Shown piece after piece: positions 50,832 to 59,859 of a DNA stretch of 64,000 bases. The DNA is from Sneathiella chungangensis (GTDB lineage: Bacteria; Pseudomonadota; Alphaproteobacteria; Sneathiellales; Sneathiellaceae), in contig NZ_WTVA01000003.1 in the NCBI RefSeq assembly GCF_009882935.1, forward strand, positions 284,715 through 348,714, written 5' to 3'. The notes under the pieces were generated by a model. The model saw only the letters and a program-made list of their open reading frames with translations, did not search any database and was not told the DNA's origin. The first letter of the stretch is position 1, and each line of letters opens with the position of its first letter. The translations under genes and the position numbers were made by a program.

Positions 50832-51134
50832 ATGGCGCAACTGACTATTCTTTACTGGCGCGATATCCCCTCGCAGATCGTTGTGAAGGAGGGGCGCAAG
50901 AACGCCAAGGTCATGCTCTCCGACCGCTTTCAGGAGGCGATCGACATGGCGGCGATGCGTGACAAGGCCCATGAATCGGACGCCTATCTCGAGGGCTGGC
51001 GCAAGGGCGATGCCGAGGCGGTCGCGGGCGATCTGGAGGCTCTTGCCACCGACCGCGCGGCGGCGATTGAGGCGGAATTCGACGCGGCGGCGCTGCGCGC
51101 GTTGGTCGTTTCCGGCGGCCGGAAGGAGGGCTGA
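50832..51134 (+). CDS. Small 'virulence factor' domain protein in the corrinoid operon
   Basis: A 100-residue protein that resembles the Pfam 'Virulence factor' family: the N-terminal LTILYWRDIPSQIVVKEGR, then KVMLSDRFQEAIDMAAMR. The second half is acidic and helical (EAVAGDLEALATDRAAAIEA). The name is historical and gives no function. It follows the DUF1638 gene by four bases, and its stop overlaps the MetV-like start by one base. Its position between corrinoid and folate genes suggests an accessory role in methyl transfer, which is inference. Confidence 0.72.
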   Translation: MAQLTILYWRDIPSQIVVKEGRKNAKVMLSDRFQEAIDMAAMRDKAHESDAYLEGWRKGDAEAVAGDLEALATDRAAAIEAEFDAAALRALVVSGGRKEG

Positions 51135-51673
51135 TGCCGAGATCCGCCTATCAGCCCGCGAGCCGCAGCCCCGTCACCCGCAGCCGCGCCTTCTATTCGG
51201 TGCGGCTCTGGTCCGTGCGCCATTCCCGCGGCCTTGAACGCATCTACAAGCTTCTGGCGGGTATTTTCCTGAAGCTGCATCCCTTCTGGACCTTTGTTGG
51301 GTACAAGCGCGCCGAAAAGCCTGTCGTGCTGGTCGAGAAGGCGGTGAAAAGCTTCCTTTTCGATTGCCGCATGTGCGGCCAATGCGCATTGAGCGATACC
51401 GGCATGTCCTGCCCGATGAACTGCCCGAAATCGCTCCGCAACGGGCCCTGCGGCGGGGTGCGGGCAAACGGCAACTGCGAGGTTGAGCCGGACATGCCCT
51501 GTGTCTGGGTCGAGGCCTGGAAGGGCAGCCGCCATATGCGCGCGGGCGACAATATCCTGAAAGTCCAGCCGCCGGTCGATCATTCCTGGCGCGGCTCCTC
51601 CGCCTGGCTGCGGGCAACCGCCGAGGCGGCCGAAGAGAAGGCCGCTGCGAAGGAAGGGGCCCCGACGTCATGA
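51134..51673 (+). CDS. MetV-like methylene-THF reductase C-terminal domain protein
   Basis: A 179-residue cysteine-rich protein of the MTHFR_C/MetV family. The conserved cluster is CRMCGQCALSDTGMSCPMNC followed by NGPCGGVRANGNCEV and MPCVWVEAW. In acetogens MetV binds zinc or an iron-sulfur centre and pairs with MetF. It overlaps the downstream reductase gene by four bases (ATGA), and the upstream gene by one. It is probably a subunit that feeds electrons to, or takes them from, the reductase encoded next. Confidence 0.85.
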   Translation: MPRSAYQPASRSPVTRSRAFYSVRLWSVRHSRGLERIYKLLAGIFLKLHPFWTFVGYKRAEKPVVLVEKAVKSFLFDCRMCGQCALSDTGMSCPMNCPKSLRNGPCGGVRANGNCEVEPDMPCVWVEAWKGSRHMRAGDNILKVQPPVDHSWRGSSAWLRATAEAAEEKAAAKEGAPTS

Positions 51674-52758
51674 CGGCCGCCGCACATGATCATGGCGCAC
51701 AGCTTCCGCCCCTTCCCGGTCATACCTCCCGTGGCCGGCTGGAGAGGGTGCTGCGGGCCGGGGAGTTCGCCGTCACCGCCGAGCTTAACCCGCCCGACAG
51801 CGCCGATCCGAACGAGGTGTTCGAGCGCGGCGCCGTCTTCGACGGCTGGGTCGACGGGATCAATGCGACGGACGGCTCCGGCGCCAATTGCCATATGTCC
51901 TCGGTCGGGATTTGCGCGCTGTTAACCCGTGTCGGCTATTCGCCGGTGATGCAGATTTCCTGTCGCGACCATAACCGCATTGCCATTCAGGGGAACGTCC
52001 TTGGCGCCGCCGCCATGGGGGTGAACAACATCCTCTGCCTGACCGGCGACGGGGTGCAGGCGGGCGATCAGCCGGGGGCGAAGCCGGTCTTCGATCTCGA
52101 CAGCATGTCGCTGCTCCGGACGATCCGGCAGATGCGCGACGAGGGACGGTTTCTCTCCGGCCGCAAGATCACCTCGCCGCCGCAGGTTTTTCTGGGCGCC
52201 GCGATCAATCCCTTCGCGCCGCCCTATGACTTCCGCCCGCATCGTCTTGCGAAAAAGATCGAGGCCGGGGCGCAGTTCGTGCAAAGCCAGTATTGCTTCG
52301 ATATCGTGATGCTGGAGCGGTACATGGAGATGGTCCGCGATATGGGCCTTGACGAGCAATGCTTCATCCTGATCGGTGTCGGGCCGCTCGCCTCCGCGCG
52401 GGCCGCGAAATGGATCCGCGCCAACGTCCCCGGCATCCATATTCCCGACGCCGTCATCGAACGGCTGGAAGGGGCGGCGGACCAGAAGCTGGAGGGCAAG
52501 AAAATCTGCATCGAAATGCTCCAGCAGGTGCATGAGATGAAGGGCGTCTCCGGTGCCCATGTGATGGCCTACCGGCAGGAAGAACTGGTCGCCGAAATCG
52601 TCCATGAATCCGGGGTTCTGAAGGGCCGCAGGCCCTGGAAACGCGAGAACAACCCGGATTTCGAGGCGGTGAGCGGCGCCTTCGAGAGCGTGAAGGAGCA
52701 GATCCGCCATCCCGTCGATCCGGCCGAAGCGGTCGCTGCCGTTTCCGAGGAACATTAA
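51670..52758 (+). CDS. Methylene-THF reductase, corrinoid-cluster type
   Basis: A 362-residue TIM-barrel reductase of the MetF family, clearly diverged from MetF at 15417. Landmarks are FAVTAELNPPDSADPNEVFE, QISCRDHNRIAIQGNVLGAA, NILCLTGDG and AGAQFVQSQYCFD. Paired with the MetV-like protein, it could oxidise methyl-THF made by the cluster to methylene-THF. The longer N-terminus, and a C-terminal extension of about 60 residues, differ from classical MetF. The direction of reaction is inferred from the catabolic neighbours. Confidence 0.87.
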   Translation: MTAAAHDHGAQLPPLPGHTSRGRLERVLRAGEFAVTAELNPPDSADPNEVFERGAVFDGWVDGINATDGSGANCHMSSVGICALLTRVGYSPVMQISCRDHNRIAIQGNVLGAAAMGVNNILCLTGDGVQAGDQPGAKPVFDLDSMSLLRTIRQMRDEGRFLSGRKITSPPQVFLGAAINPFAPPYDFRPHRLAKKIEAGAQFVQSQYCFDIVMLERYMEMVRDMGLDEQCFILIGVGPLASARAAKWIRANVPGIHIPDAVIERLEGAADQKLEGKKICIEMLQQVHEMKGVSGAHVMAYRQEELVAEIVHESGVLKGRRPWKRENNPDFEAVSGAFESVKEQIRHPVDPAEAVAAVSEEH

Positions 52759-52788
52759 GTCGTTCTTGGGCAAGAGGGAACTGCCTCC

Positions 52789-52825
52789 TGTCCTTTAATG
52801 GAAGATGGATGACAACCGGCGAAAG
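52789..52825 (+). promoter_or_regulatory. Candidate tandem regulator half-sites, 21-bp period (site C)
   Basis: TGTCCT at 52789 and TGACAA at 52810 are 21 bases apart, each followed after eight bases by AG. The site ends only 25 bases before the methyltransferase ATG, too close for ordinary activation, so its role is doubtful even though the spacing matches sites B and D. Confidence 0.35.
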
Positions 52826-52849
52826 CCCCGCAATTCAAGGTAACTCACT

Positions 52850-53752
52850 ATGACGGATACGCGCATTTCATCAGCCACCAGAGAAGTCATCATCGGATTT
52901 GACCGTCCGTTCGTGATCATCGGTGAGCGCATCAACCCGACAGGGCGCAAACTTCTCGCCGAGGAGATGAAAAACGGCGATTACAGCCGTGTCGAGGCGG
53001 ACGCACTGGCCCAGGTTGCGGCGGGCGCCCATATGCTCGATGTGAATGCCGGTATCCCGCTCGCCGATGAGCCGCGCATCCTCGCTGAAACCGTCAAGCT
53101 GGTGCAGAGCCTCACGGACGTGCCGCTCTCCATCGATAGTTCCATCGTCGCGGCGCTTGAGGCCGGCCTCGCCGTCTATCAGGGCAAGGCGCTGGTAAAC
53201 TCCGTAACCGGGGAGGAGGAGCGGCTGGAAACCGTGCTGCCACTGGTCAAGAAGCATGGCGCGGCGGTTGTCGCGATCTCCAATGACGAGAGCGGCATAT
53301 CCGAGGATCCGGATGTCCGCTTCGCCGTCGCCAAGAAGATCGTTGAACGGGCGCAGGATTACGGGATTTCCCCGGCCGATGTCGTTGTCGATCCGCTGGT
53401 CATGCCCGTTGGCGCGCTCAATGACGCCGGGCGGCAGGTCCTGACGCTCGTCCGCCGCCTGCGCGACGAGTTGAAGGTCAACACGACCTGCGGTGCCTCC
53501 AACTTCAGCTTCGGGCTGCCCAACCGCCATGGCATGAATGCGGCGTTTTTGTCCATGGCGATCGGCGCCGGCATGACCTCGGCGATTACCAATCCGCTGC
53601 ATGAGCCGGAAATGGCCGCCATCAAGGGCGCCAATGTGGTGATGGGGCGCGACCCGAACTGCGTGAAGTGGATCAAGACCTTCCGCGAACCCGCTGCCGA
53701 GGGCAGCGAGGAGGCCCGCCGGGCGGGCCGGCGACGGAGACGCAATGCCTGA
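52850..53752 (+). CDS. Methyl-THF:corrinoid protein methyltransferase (AcsE/MtrH-like)
   Basis: A 300-residue pterin-binding TIM barrel. Landmarks are FVIIGERINPTGRKLLAEEM, MLDVNAGIPLADEPR, PLSIDSSIVAALEAGL and TTCGASNFSFGLPNRHGMN, as in AcsE and the pterin domain of MetH. It would move the methyl from the corrinoid protein to THF (or the reverse). The last 14 residues are Arg-rich (EEARRAGRRRRRNA). It overlaps the activator gene downstream by eight bases. Confidence 0.9.
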   Translation: MTDTRISSATREVIIGFDRPFVIIGERINPTGRKLLAEEMKNGDYSRVEADALAQVAAGAHMLDVNAGIPLADEPRILAETVKLVQSLTDVPLSIDSSIVAALEAGLAVYQGKALVNSVTGEEERLETVLPLVKKHGAAVVAISNDESGISEDPDVRFAVAKKIVERAQDYGISPADVVVDPLVMPVGALNDAGRQVLTLVRRLRDELKVNTTCGASNFSFGLPNRHGMNAAFLSMAIGAGMTSAITNPLHEPEMAAIKGANVVMGRDPNCVKWIKTFREPAAEGSEEARRAGRRRRRNA

Positions 53753-55790
53753 CCGCCTGATTACCAAGGAAAAGACCCATCTGATCGCTTTCATGCCGTC
53801 GGGCAAACGGGGCCGCTTTCCGCATGGTACCCCGGTTCTGGAGGCTGCCCGCGCCCTCGGTGTCGATATCGACAGTGTCTGCGGCGGACGCGGCATTTGC
53901 GGCCGTTGCCAGGTCGATATGACCGTCGGCCGCTTTTCCAAGCACGGGGTTACCAGCCGCGCTGGCTCACTCTCCGCCTTCAACGATGTCGAGGAAAAAT
54001 ACCGGGAGCGCCGCAACCTCAAGGAGGGACGGCGGCTTAGCTGCCAAGCGCTGCTCAATGGTGACGCGGTCATCGATGTTCCCGCCACCAGCCAGGTCCA
54101 TAAGCAGGTTGTCGTCAAGCAGGCGGATGATCGCAAGATCGAGATGGACCCGGCGATCCGGCTGCATTTCGTCCAGGTGCTGGAGCCGGACATGCATAAC
54201 CCGACCGGCGATTTCGAGAGGCTTTGCCTCGCCCTCAAGCAGCAATGGGGGCTCGATGGCCTCGAATGCGACCTGCGCACCCTGCGGGCACTGCAAAAGG
54301 TGCTGCGGGCGGGCAACTGGAGCGTGACCGTCGCCGTCCACCGGGAGCGGCGCATCACGAAAGTCTGGCCGGGCTTCGCCAATCAGGCCTACGGCATCGC
54401 CGTCGATGTCGGCTCTACCACCATCGCCATGCATCTGTGCGATCTCTCCACCGGGGCGGTCATCGCCTCCGCTGGTATGATGAACCCGCAGATCCGCTAT
54501 GGCGAGGACCTGATGAGCCGGGTCTCCTATGTGATGATGAACCCGGGCGGGGAGAAACTGCTGACCGAGGCGGTGCGCTCTGGCATCAACGATCTGATCG
54601 CCGAAGTGAGTGAGGCCGCCAAGGTCGATCCCGACGATATCCTGAACGCGGTCTTCGTCGGCAATCCGATCATGCATCACCTGCTGCTCGGCATCGATCC
54701 GACGGAACTCGGCGGCGCGCCTTTCGCGCTTGCCACCAATTCGGGGATGATCGTCTGGGCGAGTGAGGTCGGGATGATTTCCAACCCCGATTGCCGGGCC
54801 TATTTCCTGCCCTGCATCGCGGGCCATGTCGGCGCGGATACGGCGGCGGTGATCCTGTCCGAGGCACCGCATCTGCAGGAACAGATGACCCTGATCATCG
54901 ATGTCGGCACCAATGCCGAGATTGTGCTCGGCAACAACGAACGGTTGCTCGCGGCCTCCTCGCCGACGGGACCGGCCTTCGAGGGGGCGCAGATTTCCTG
55001 TGGCCAGCGGGCGGCCGCGGGCGCGATCGAGCGGGTGCGCATTGATCCCGAAACGCTGGAACCGCGCTTCAAGGTCATCGGCTCCGATCTCTGGTCCGAT
55101 GAGGAAGGGTTTGAGGCGGAGACGAAAAAGATCGGCGTTACCGGTATTTGCGGCTCCGGTATTATCGAGGTGATCGCCGAAATGTATCTTGCGGGCATTC
55201 TCAGTTCCGATGGCGTGATCGATGGCGCGATGGCGGCGAAAAGTCCACGAATTGTCGCCGATGGCCGCACCTTCTCCTATGTGATCCGTGACGGCGAGAA
55301 CGAGATCAAGATCTACCAGACCGACGTGCGGGCGATTCAGCTCGCCAAGGCGGCGCTCTATGCGGGCGCGAAGCTGTTGATGGATAAGCTCGATCTGGAA
55401 AAGGTGGACCGTATCCAGCTGACCGGCGCCTTCGGCAGCCATATCGACACCAAATACGCCATGGTGCTCGGCATGATCCCCGATTGCGATCTTGAGGAAG
55501 TGAAGGCCGTCGGCAACGCGGCCGGGGTCGGCGCCCGCATCGCGCTCCTCAACAATTCGGCTAGGAACGAGATCGAGGAGTTGGTGAAGTCGGTCGAGAA
55601 AATCGAGACGGCGGTCGAGCCGAAATTCCAGCAATATTTCGTCGAGGCGATGGCCATCCCCCATAAAACCGCGCCCTATCCGGAACTCTCCAAGGCGGTC
55701 AAGCTGCCGGCGCCGAAAATGCTCTCCGATACCTCTGGTGAAGGGGGGCGTCGCCGTCGCCGCCGCGGCATGGAGACAGTGGCGGATTAG
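53745..55790 (+). CDS. RACo-type reductive activator of corrinoid protein
   Basis: A 681-residue protein with an N-terminal plant-type [2Fe-2S] domain, ligands Cys46, Cys52, Cys55 and Cys100 (SVCGGRGICGRCQ and RRLSCQ). A linker follows, and then an ASKHA ATPase domain (about 210-640) with AYGIAVDVGSTTIAMHL and LIIDVGTNAEIVLGNN. RACo proteins use ATP and low-potential electrons to reduce inactive Co(II) corrinoid to Co(I). The C-terminus carries GEGGRRRRRRGMETVAD. Its stop overlaps the convergent regulator gene by four bases. An activator of this kind is needed because Co(I) oxidises often, particularly in an aerobe. Confidence 0.9.
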   Translation: MPDRLITKEKTHLIAFMPSGKRGRFPHGTPVLEAARALGVDIDSVCGGRGICGRCQVDMTVGRFSKHGVTSRAGSLSAFNDVEEKYRERRNLKEGRRLSCQALLNGDAVIDVPATSQVHKQVVVKQADDRKIEMDPAIRLHFVQVLEPDMHNPTGDFERLCLALKQQWGLDGLECDLRTLRALQKVLRAGNWSVTVAVHRERRITKVWPGFANQAYGIAVDVGSTTIAMHLCDLSTGAVIASAGMMNPQIRYGEDLMSRVSYVMMNPGGEKLLTEAVRSGINDLIAEVSEAAKVDPDDILNAVFVGNPIMHHLLLGIDPTELGGAPFALATNSGMIVWASEVGMISNPDCRAYFLPCIAGHVGADTAAVILSEAPHLQEQMTLIIDVGTNAEIVLGNNERLLAASSPTGPAFEGAQISCGQRAAAGAIERVRIDPETLEPRFKVIGSDLWSDEEGFEAETKKIGVTGICGSGIIEVIAEMYLAGILSSDGVIDGAMAAKSPRIVADGRTFSYVIRDGENEIKIYQTDVRAIQLAKAALYAGAKLLMDKLDLEKVDRIQLTGAFGSHIDTKYAMVLGMIPDCDLEEVKAVGNAAGVGARIALLNNSARNEIEELVKSVEKIETAVEPKFQQYFVEAMAIPHKTAPYPELSKAVKLPAPKMLSDTSGEGGRRRRRRGMETVAD

Positions 55791-56776
55791 TGGCGGACGC
55801 GCCGCTCGTCGCTCGGCGTGCGGCCAAAATGCTCCCGGTGACATTTCGAGAAATGCGAGGCCGAGACGAAGCCGCAGGCAAGCGCCACCTCGATGATCGG
55901 CAGGCTCGTCTGGGTCAGGAGATAGCGCGCCCGGTCCAGCCGGAGCCCGAGATAATAGCGGGTCGGTGAATAATCGAGATATTTCTGGAACAGCCTTTCA
56001 AGCTGCCGGGTGGACAGCCCGACTTTGGTCGCGAGATCGCTGCAGCTCAAGGGCTCCTCGAGATTTTCCTCCATGCAGGCGATCGCGGCGAGCAGTTTCG
56101 GATGCGAGATGCCGAGACGCGCCCGCAGCTCCATCCGCTGGCGTTCCGTTCCCTCGCGGATGCGATGATAGATGAGCTGGTCGGCGACGGCGAGCGCGAG
56201 TTCCTGGCTGGTCTCCTTGGCGATCAGGCTCAGCATCATGTCGAGCGATGCCGTCCCGCCGGCGCAGGTATAGCGGTTGCGGTCGATCTCGAAAAGTTCC
56301 GAGGTGATGTCGAGATCGGGGAAATCCTCGATAAAGCCGGAGAGGTTCTCCCAATGGATGGTGCAGCGGTAGCCCTTCAGCAGCCCGGCCTTCGCCAGCA
56401 CATGCGGGCCCGTGCAGATGGCGCCCAGACTGGACCCGTGGGAGGACAGGCGGCGCAGGGTGGAGATGATCTGCGGTTCCGTATGTTTGTGGATATTGAT
56501 ACCGCCGCAGGTGAAGACTGTGGGAAGCGCGGGCATGTCCGAAATGCTTCCCTGCACCGAAAATTCAATTCCGGCGGAGCTGACGGCAGGCTTGCCATCG
56601 ACAGAAAAACATTCCCAGCTATAGATCGTTTCCTTGGCCAGCCGGTTGGCGATCCTGAGCGGTTCGACAGCCGAAATGAATGCAAGCGATGAAAATTCGG
56701 GAAGCAGGCAGAACCCGATCCTGTGCCTGATGCCCCCGGAATTCGATTTACCGTTCAAATTTGCGACTTCCAGCAA
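55787..56776 (-). CDS. GlxA-family regulator (DJ-1/PfpI and AraC-type HTH)
   Basis: A 329-residue regulator. Residues 15-190 or so are a class I amidotransferase-like DJ-1/PfpI domain (GFCLLPEFSSLAFISAVEPLR, GSSLGAICTGPHVLAKAGLL). Residues 220-320 are two AraC helix-turn-helix motifs (CSDLATKVGLSTRQLERLFQ and VALACGFVSASHFSKCHREH). This build is shared by GbdR, CdhR, SouR and ArgR of Pseudomonas, which control glycine betaine, carnitine, sarcosine and arginine catabolism. It abuts the corrinoid operon. I propose it controls that operon and the soxBDA genes through the 21-bp tandem sites; this is inference. Confidence 0.87.
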   Translation of the reverse strand: MLEVANLNGKSNSGGIRHRIGFCLLPEFSSLAFISAVEPLRIANRLAKETIYSWECFSVDGKPAVSSAGIEFSVQGSISDMPALPTVFTCGGINIHKHTEPQIISTLRRLSSHGSSLGAICTGPHVLAKAGLLKGYRCTIHWENLSGFIEDFPDLDITSELFEIDRNRYTCAGGTASLDMMLSLIAKETSQELALAVADQLIYHRIREGTERQRMELRARLGISHPKLLAAIACMEENLEEPLSCSDLATKVGLSTRQLERLFQKYLDYSPTRYYLGLRLDRARYLLTQTSLPIIEVALACGFVSASHFSKCHREHFGRTPSDERRVRH

Positions 56777-56899
56777 AAATCACCCTGTTTTCTAAACGCT
56801 ACTTCAGATGCCGAAAAAGACAAACATTTTTTGTACATCTGTCGGCAAAAAAGCCCGCCTGACAGCTGTCCCTTGCCACTAGCTGCCGCAACGGGAAGG

Positions 56900-58408
56900 C
56901 TACCTTCTCAGTGAGAGGAATTGAACGACACCGACAATTGCCAGAATGGCCATCCAATTGACCGGTGCGATGCGGAAGAATCCCATTTCAACGTAGAGGC
57001 TGACGCCGAGAAGAACGGCGCCTAACAGCAGGACCTCCAACAGGAGAATGAGGGCGATCTTCACCCAGCGTAACCAAATTCTTCTTCCGGAATGATTTTT
57101 GTAGAATGCCAGTAAAAAAAGAAATACATGCTTTATATGGACGAATGGATTATTCGTGGTTTCGTATTCGTACTTCACCTTCTTGTATTTCTTGTCCAGG
57201 AAAATTTGCACATAGGGCGTGAGATAATGGGCGAGGAGGAAGTACAGGAGGAGGATCACGACAAGCGTCGCCACCTCCAGGACGTCCGCCGTTATGGGCA
57301 GATAGTCGTTCGCCCGGCTCCCGGTCAGGGACAGGTAATCAGACCCCCATTCAATCAGATTCTCCAAGGCCATGGCGTGAATAAAGACGCCGGGGATATC
57401 ATTCGTCGTGGTTGGCGGCTTGACCGTGTCCTGAATACCTTCAAGGTTAAAACCATAGAAAACCACGCGGCCCTTCAGGGCCTCGTCGATCCGATTGTCG
57501 GGATCTTTAATGAAATAATGCGCGGGCAACCAGGGTTGCGGCGGACAGCTGGATTCCGGCTCCAGATCCAGAATGCTGTCGACAATATAATCGAGCGGGC
57601 CATCATCCAGATGAGCTCGCGTGCATTCAACGGCTTCAAACGGCTCTCCCTTATCCAGTTGGAAGACTTTTGAATTATCGGGCACGCGCGAAGACCAGAA
57701 AACCCACATTTCCCTGGCGGACTCTTCGAGATTTTTCCTGGTGTCGCAGCTGGCCGGCGCTTCGGCCGTTTCGTCACGTTTGCGGTTGTTGCAAAAGGCC
57801 TCAAACGCCTCGATCGCAATGGAGGGGGCGGCGTTCTCCTCGTCTTTCGGGTAAAGCGCATAACGGAAGGCAGAGTGACCGCCACTCTCCGACCAGCCGG
57901 CGGCCTGCGTAACATGGTCTTCCAGATCGGAAATGATACCTGTTTTCCCATAGGCGGAAAAAGATCCACGGGCCACAATGATCGGAATATTCAAGTCATT
58001 CTTGGCGTAGGAAAAGGTCGCCACCAAATCATCCAGGGATTTATCCTGACGTCTGTCCACCAATAGGAAATCAAGGACAACCGCCGCAGGCTCGGCCTTC
58101 AAAATCCGGCGGATGACGTCACTGTGAAACTCGAAGGGGGGCGGCCAGGTAAGATTGTCTTCGTTGAGGCTCTTCTGGTTAATGATCACCACGAACGTGG
58201 ATTTTTTCGCGACCTCGCTATCGGGATAAAATCTGGAACCAAGTAACCGGGTAAAATAACCATAGGACAATTCATCGGTCGGTTTCTCGATGGCCTCGGG
58301 CGTGATCAGGACGAGGATCACGGACATGACGATGGCGAACAGTAATTTTAGAAATTGCGCAAGTTTCGGGCCCGGCATAACCTTGAATGCCCGTTTGGGC
58401 CGACTCAT
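56900..58408 (-). CDS. CHASE2-domain membrane protein without an output domain
   Basis: A 502-residue protein: one N-terminal membrane segment (FLKLLFAIVMSVILVLI), a long extracytoplasmic CHASE2-like sensor domain (about 35-360; FVVIINQKSLNEDNLTWPPPF, AAVVLDFLLVDRR, VVFYGFNLEG), then three or four membrane segments (about 375-400, 430-455, 465-500). Most CHASE2 proteins end in a cyclase, kinase or phosphatase; this one ends in the membrane. It overlaps the upstream peptidase gene by four bases on the minus strand. It probably senses an envelope signal and acts with its two operon partners. Function unknown. Confidence 0.72.
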   Translation of the reverse strand: MSRPKRAFKVMPGPKLAQFLKLLFAIVMSVILVLITPEAIEKPTDELSYGYFTRLLGSRFYPDSEVAKKSTFVVIINQKSLNEDNLTWPPPFEFHSDVIRRILKAEPAAVVLDFLLVDRRQDKSLDDLVATFSYAKNDLNIPIIVARGSFSAYGKTGIISDLEDHVTQAAGWSESGGHSAFRYALYPKDEENAAPSIAIEAFEAFCNNRKRDETAEAPASCDTRKNLEESAREMWVFWSSRVPDNSKVFQLDKGEPFEAVECTRAHLDDGPLDYIVDSILDLEPESSCPPQPWLPAHYFIKDPDNRIDEALKGRVVFYGFNLEGIQDTVKPPTTTNDIPGVFIHAMALENLIEWGSDYLSLTGSRANDYLPITADVLEVATLVVILLLYFLLAHYLTPYVQIFLDKKYKKVKYEYETTNNPFVHIKHVFLFLLAFYKNHSGRRIWLRWVKIALILLLEVLLLGAVLLGVSLYVEMGFFRIAPVNWMAILAIVGVVQFLSLRR

Positions 58409-59850
58409 TGACAGAGATCTCGACTTTGCGGATGCTTGGCGACACAGGCGAGACGGAAGCCGGTGACTTCCTGTTTTTTACCGAGAACCTGCCCAAGCTC
58501 AATGGCCTCCCTGAAGGTCGCGAGCGGCCAGTCATAATATTCCCCGACTTCCTTCGTGCGATCGAAGGCCTCCTCATTCTGGCGCGTTTGCTTCAACCAT
58601 TGAATGCGGTTCATTTCCATCGGGCCCGGAAGGAATCCGTCGGTATTCTCGGTCAGCTCGAGATTTTTCAGCGCCAGCTCATACGCGCCCTTGTATTCCC
58701 GCACCAGGGACATGGTCTGGCGGGTATAGGGATGGTTCTGCGTGCTGCCGGAAATCGTCCAGCGGGCGGTGCTCTCCAGTTCGGCGAATTGCGCCGCGGA
58801 TAGTTTCGGCTCGCTCACCAGCGTTCGCCGGATTTCAAATGCCTTTTTGTACTTGTCCAGAATCTCCTGGTTGGCGGCGACGACACTTGCAAATTCAGCC
58901 TTGGTAAGATCCCGAAAAGCGGCTTCGGAATATTCCCGCTCGGTATATTCAAAGACGTCCTGCATGCGTTCCTGGGCATCCGGATGCTCTTTCGCGACTG
59001 TCGTCTGGAGATCCTTAAACGCGGTTTGTATCGATTCTACGAGATTGAATTTGTCGTTGTTCTTTGAGGAATGGTTTTCCGCGAGGATTTCCTTTTCGAG
59101 CGCATTGCGTTCGACCTCGAAACTGGCTTCGAACTGCTTTTCATACTCGTCGATGATTGTCAGGGCTTTGAGGGACTCGTTCGGATTGTAGCCCGCCGCG
59201 ACCATCAGATCGACGCCCAGCCGGTCGGCTTCCGCTTCATTTTGCCGGCTCCAGAATGGCAACAAGACGTCCCGCGCCATCAGGTCCGTCCCATATAGCC
59301 GGATTCCCTTGCCGGAATGGGGGTTCTTTCCGGCCTGACCGACCGCGATGTCGGCGGCCGTCACCAGATAGGGATGCATCGTCGTAAACAGGTCCGAGGT
59401 AAAATGCTGCAGCAACAGATGGGAATATTCATGGGCAATAATGAAGGCAATCTGGTCTTCGTTTTCCAGATAGTCGAAGAGACTGTGATTGAGGAAAATC
59501 GTGCCGCTTTTCACGGTGATGGCCCCCGGGTTCATATTTGCCCCGATTTGAATTTCCGGCTGCAATGGCACTTTCGGGCCGTTTTCGACAATCTTGGTCA
59601 GTATTGTCTGGGCGTAGAGGCGCAGGCTGTCGTCCGGAATTGTCCCAAGCGAATTCAGATAGATATTGCGTGTATCCTGCGTCGTCGTCAGATCGCCGGT
59701 TTCATATGATTTGGCGGTAAAATCATATTCTTCGACGAATTTTCCCTCCTTGCTGGTCTGGTCAAACGCGCCGACATAGGGAAGATCATCGATTGATACG
59801 CAGCCCACCATGAAACTGCTGAGAAGTATTACGGAGGTGAATTTTTTCAT
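58405..59850 (-). CDS. M48-family metallopeptidase lipoprotein
   Basis: A 481-residue lipoprotein. The signal is MKKFTSVILLSSFMVGC, and the zinc motif is HEYSH in FIIAHEYSHLLLQHF, with a third ligand Glu in RQNEAEADRLGVDLM. M48 peptidases of the periplasm (BepA, LoiP type) degrade or help fold outer-membrane proteins. The C-terminal 200 residues are helical and might be TPR-like (ALKNLELTENTDGFLP), as in BepA. It overlaps the CHASE2 gene by four bases, and follows the small SH3-like gene by nine. Confidence 0.82.
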   Translation of the reverse strand: MKKFTSVILLSSFMVGCVSIDDLPYVGAFDQTSKEGKFVEEYDFTAKSYETGDLTTTQDTRNIYLNSLGTIPDDSLRLYAQTILTKIVENGPKVPLQPEIQIGANMNPGAITVKSGTIFLNHSLFDYLENEDQIAFIIAHEYSHLLLQHFTSDLFTTMHPYLVTAADIAVGQAGKNPHSGKGIRLYGTDLMARDVLLPFWSRQNEAEADRLGVDLMVAAGYNPNESLKALTIIDEYEKQFEASFEVERNALEKEILAENHSSKNNDKFNLVESIQTAFKDLQTTVAKEHPDAQERMQDVFEYTEREYSEAAFRDLTKAEFASVVAANQEILDKYKKAFEIRRTLVSEPKLSAAQFAELESTARWTISGSTQNHPYTRQTMSLVREYKGAYELALKNLELTENTDGFLPGPMEMNRIQWLKQTRQNEEAFDRTKEVGEYYDWPLATFREAIELGQVLGKKQEVTGFRLACVAKHPQSRDLCQ

Positions 59851-59859
59851 TGGGCCAAC

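Noticed and set aside
56840-56865. TGTCGG and TGACAG pair upstream of the GlxA-family regulator gene
   Set aside because: The half-sites resemble the 21-bp tandem sites but start 20 bases apart and point away from the regulator gene. The match is not good enough to call autoregulation.
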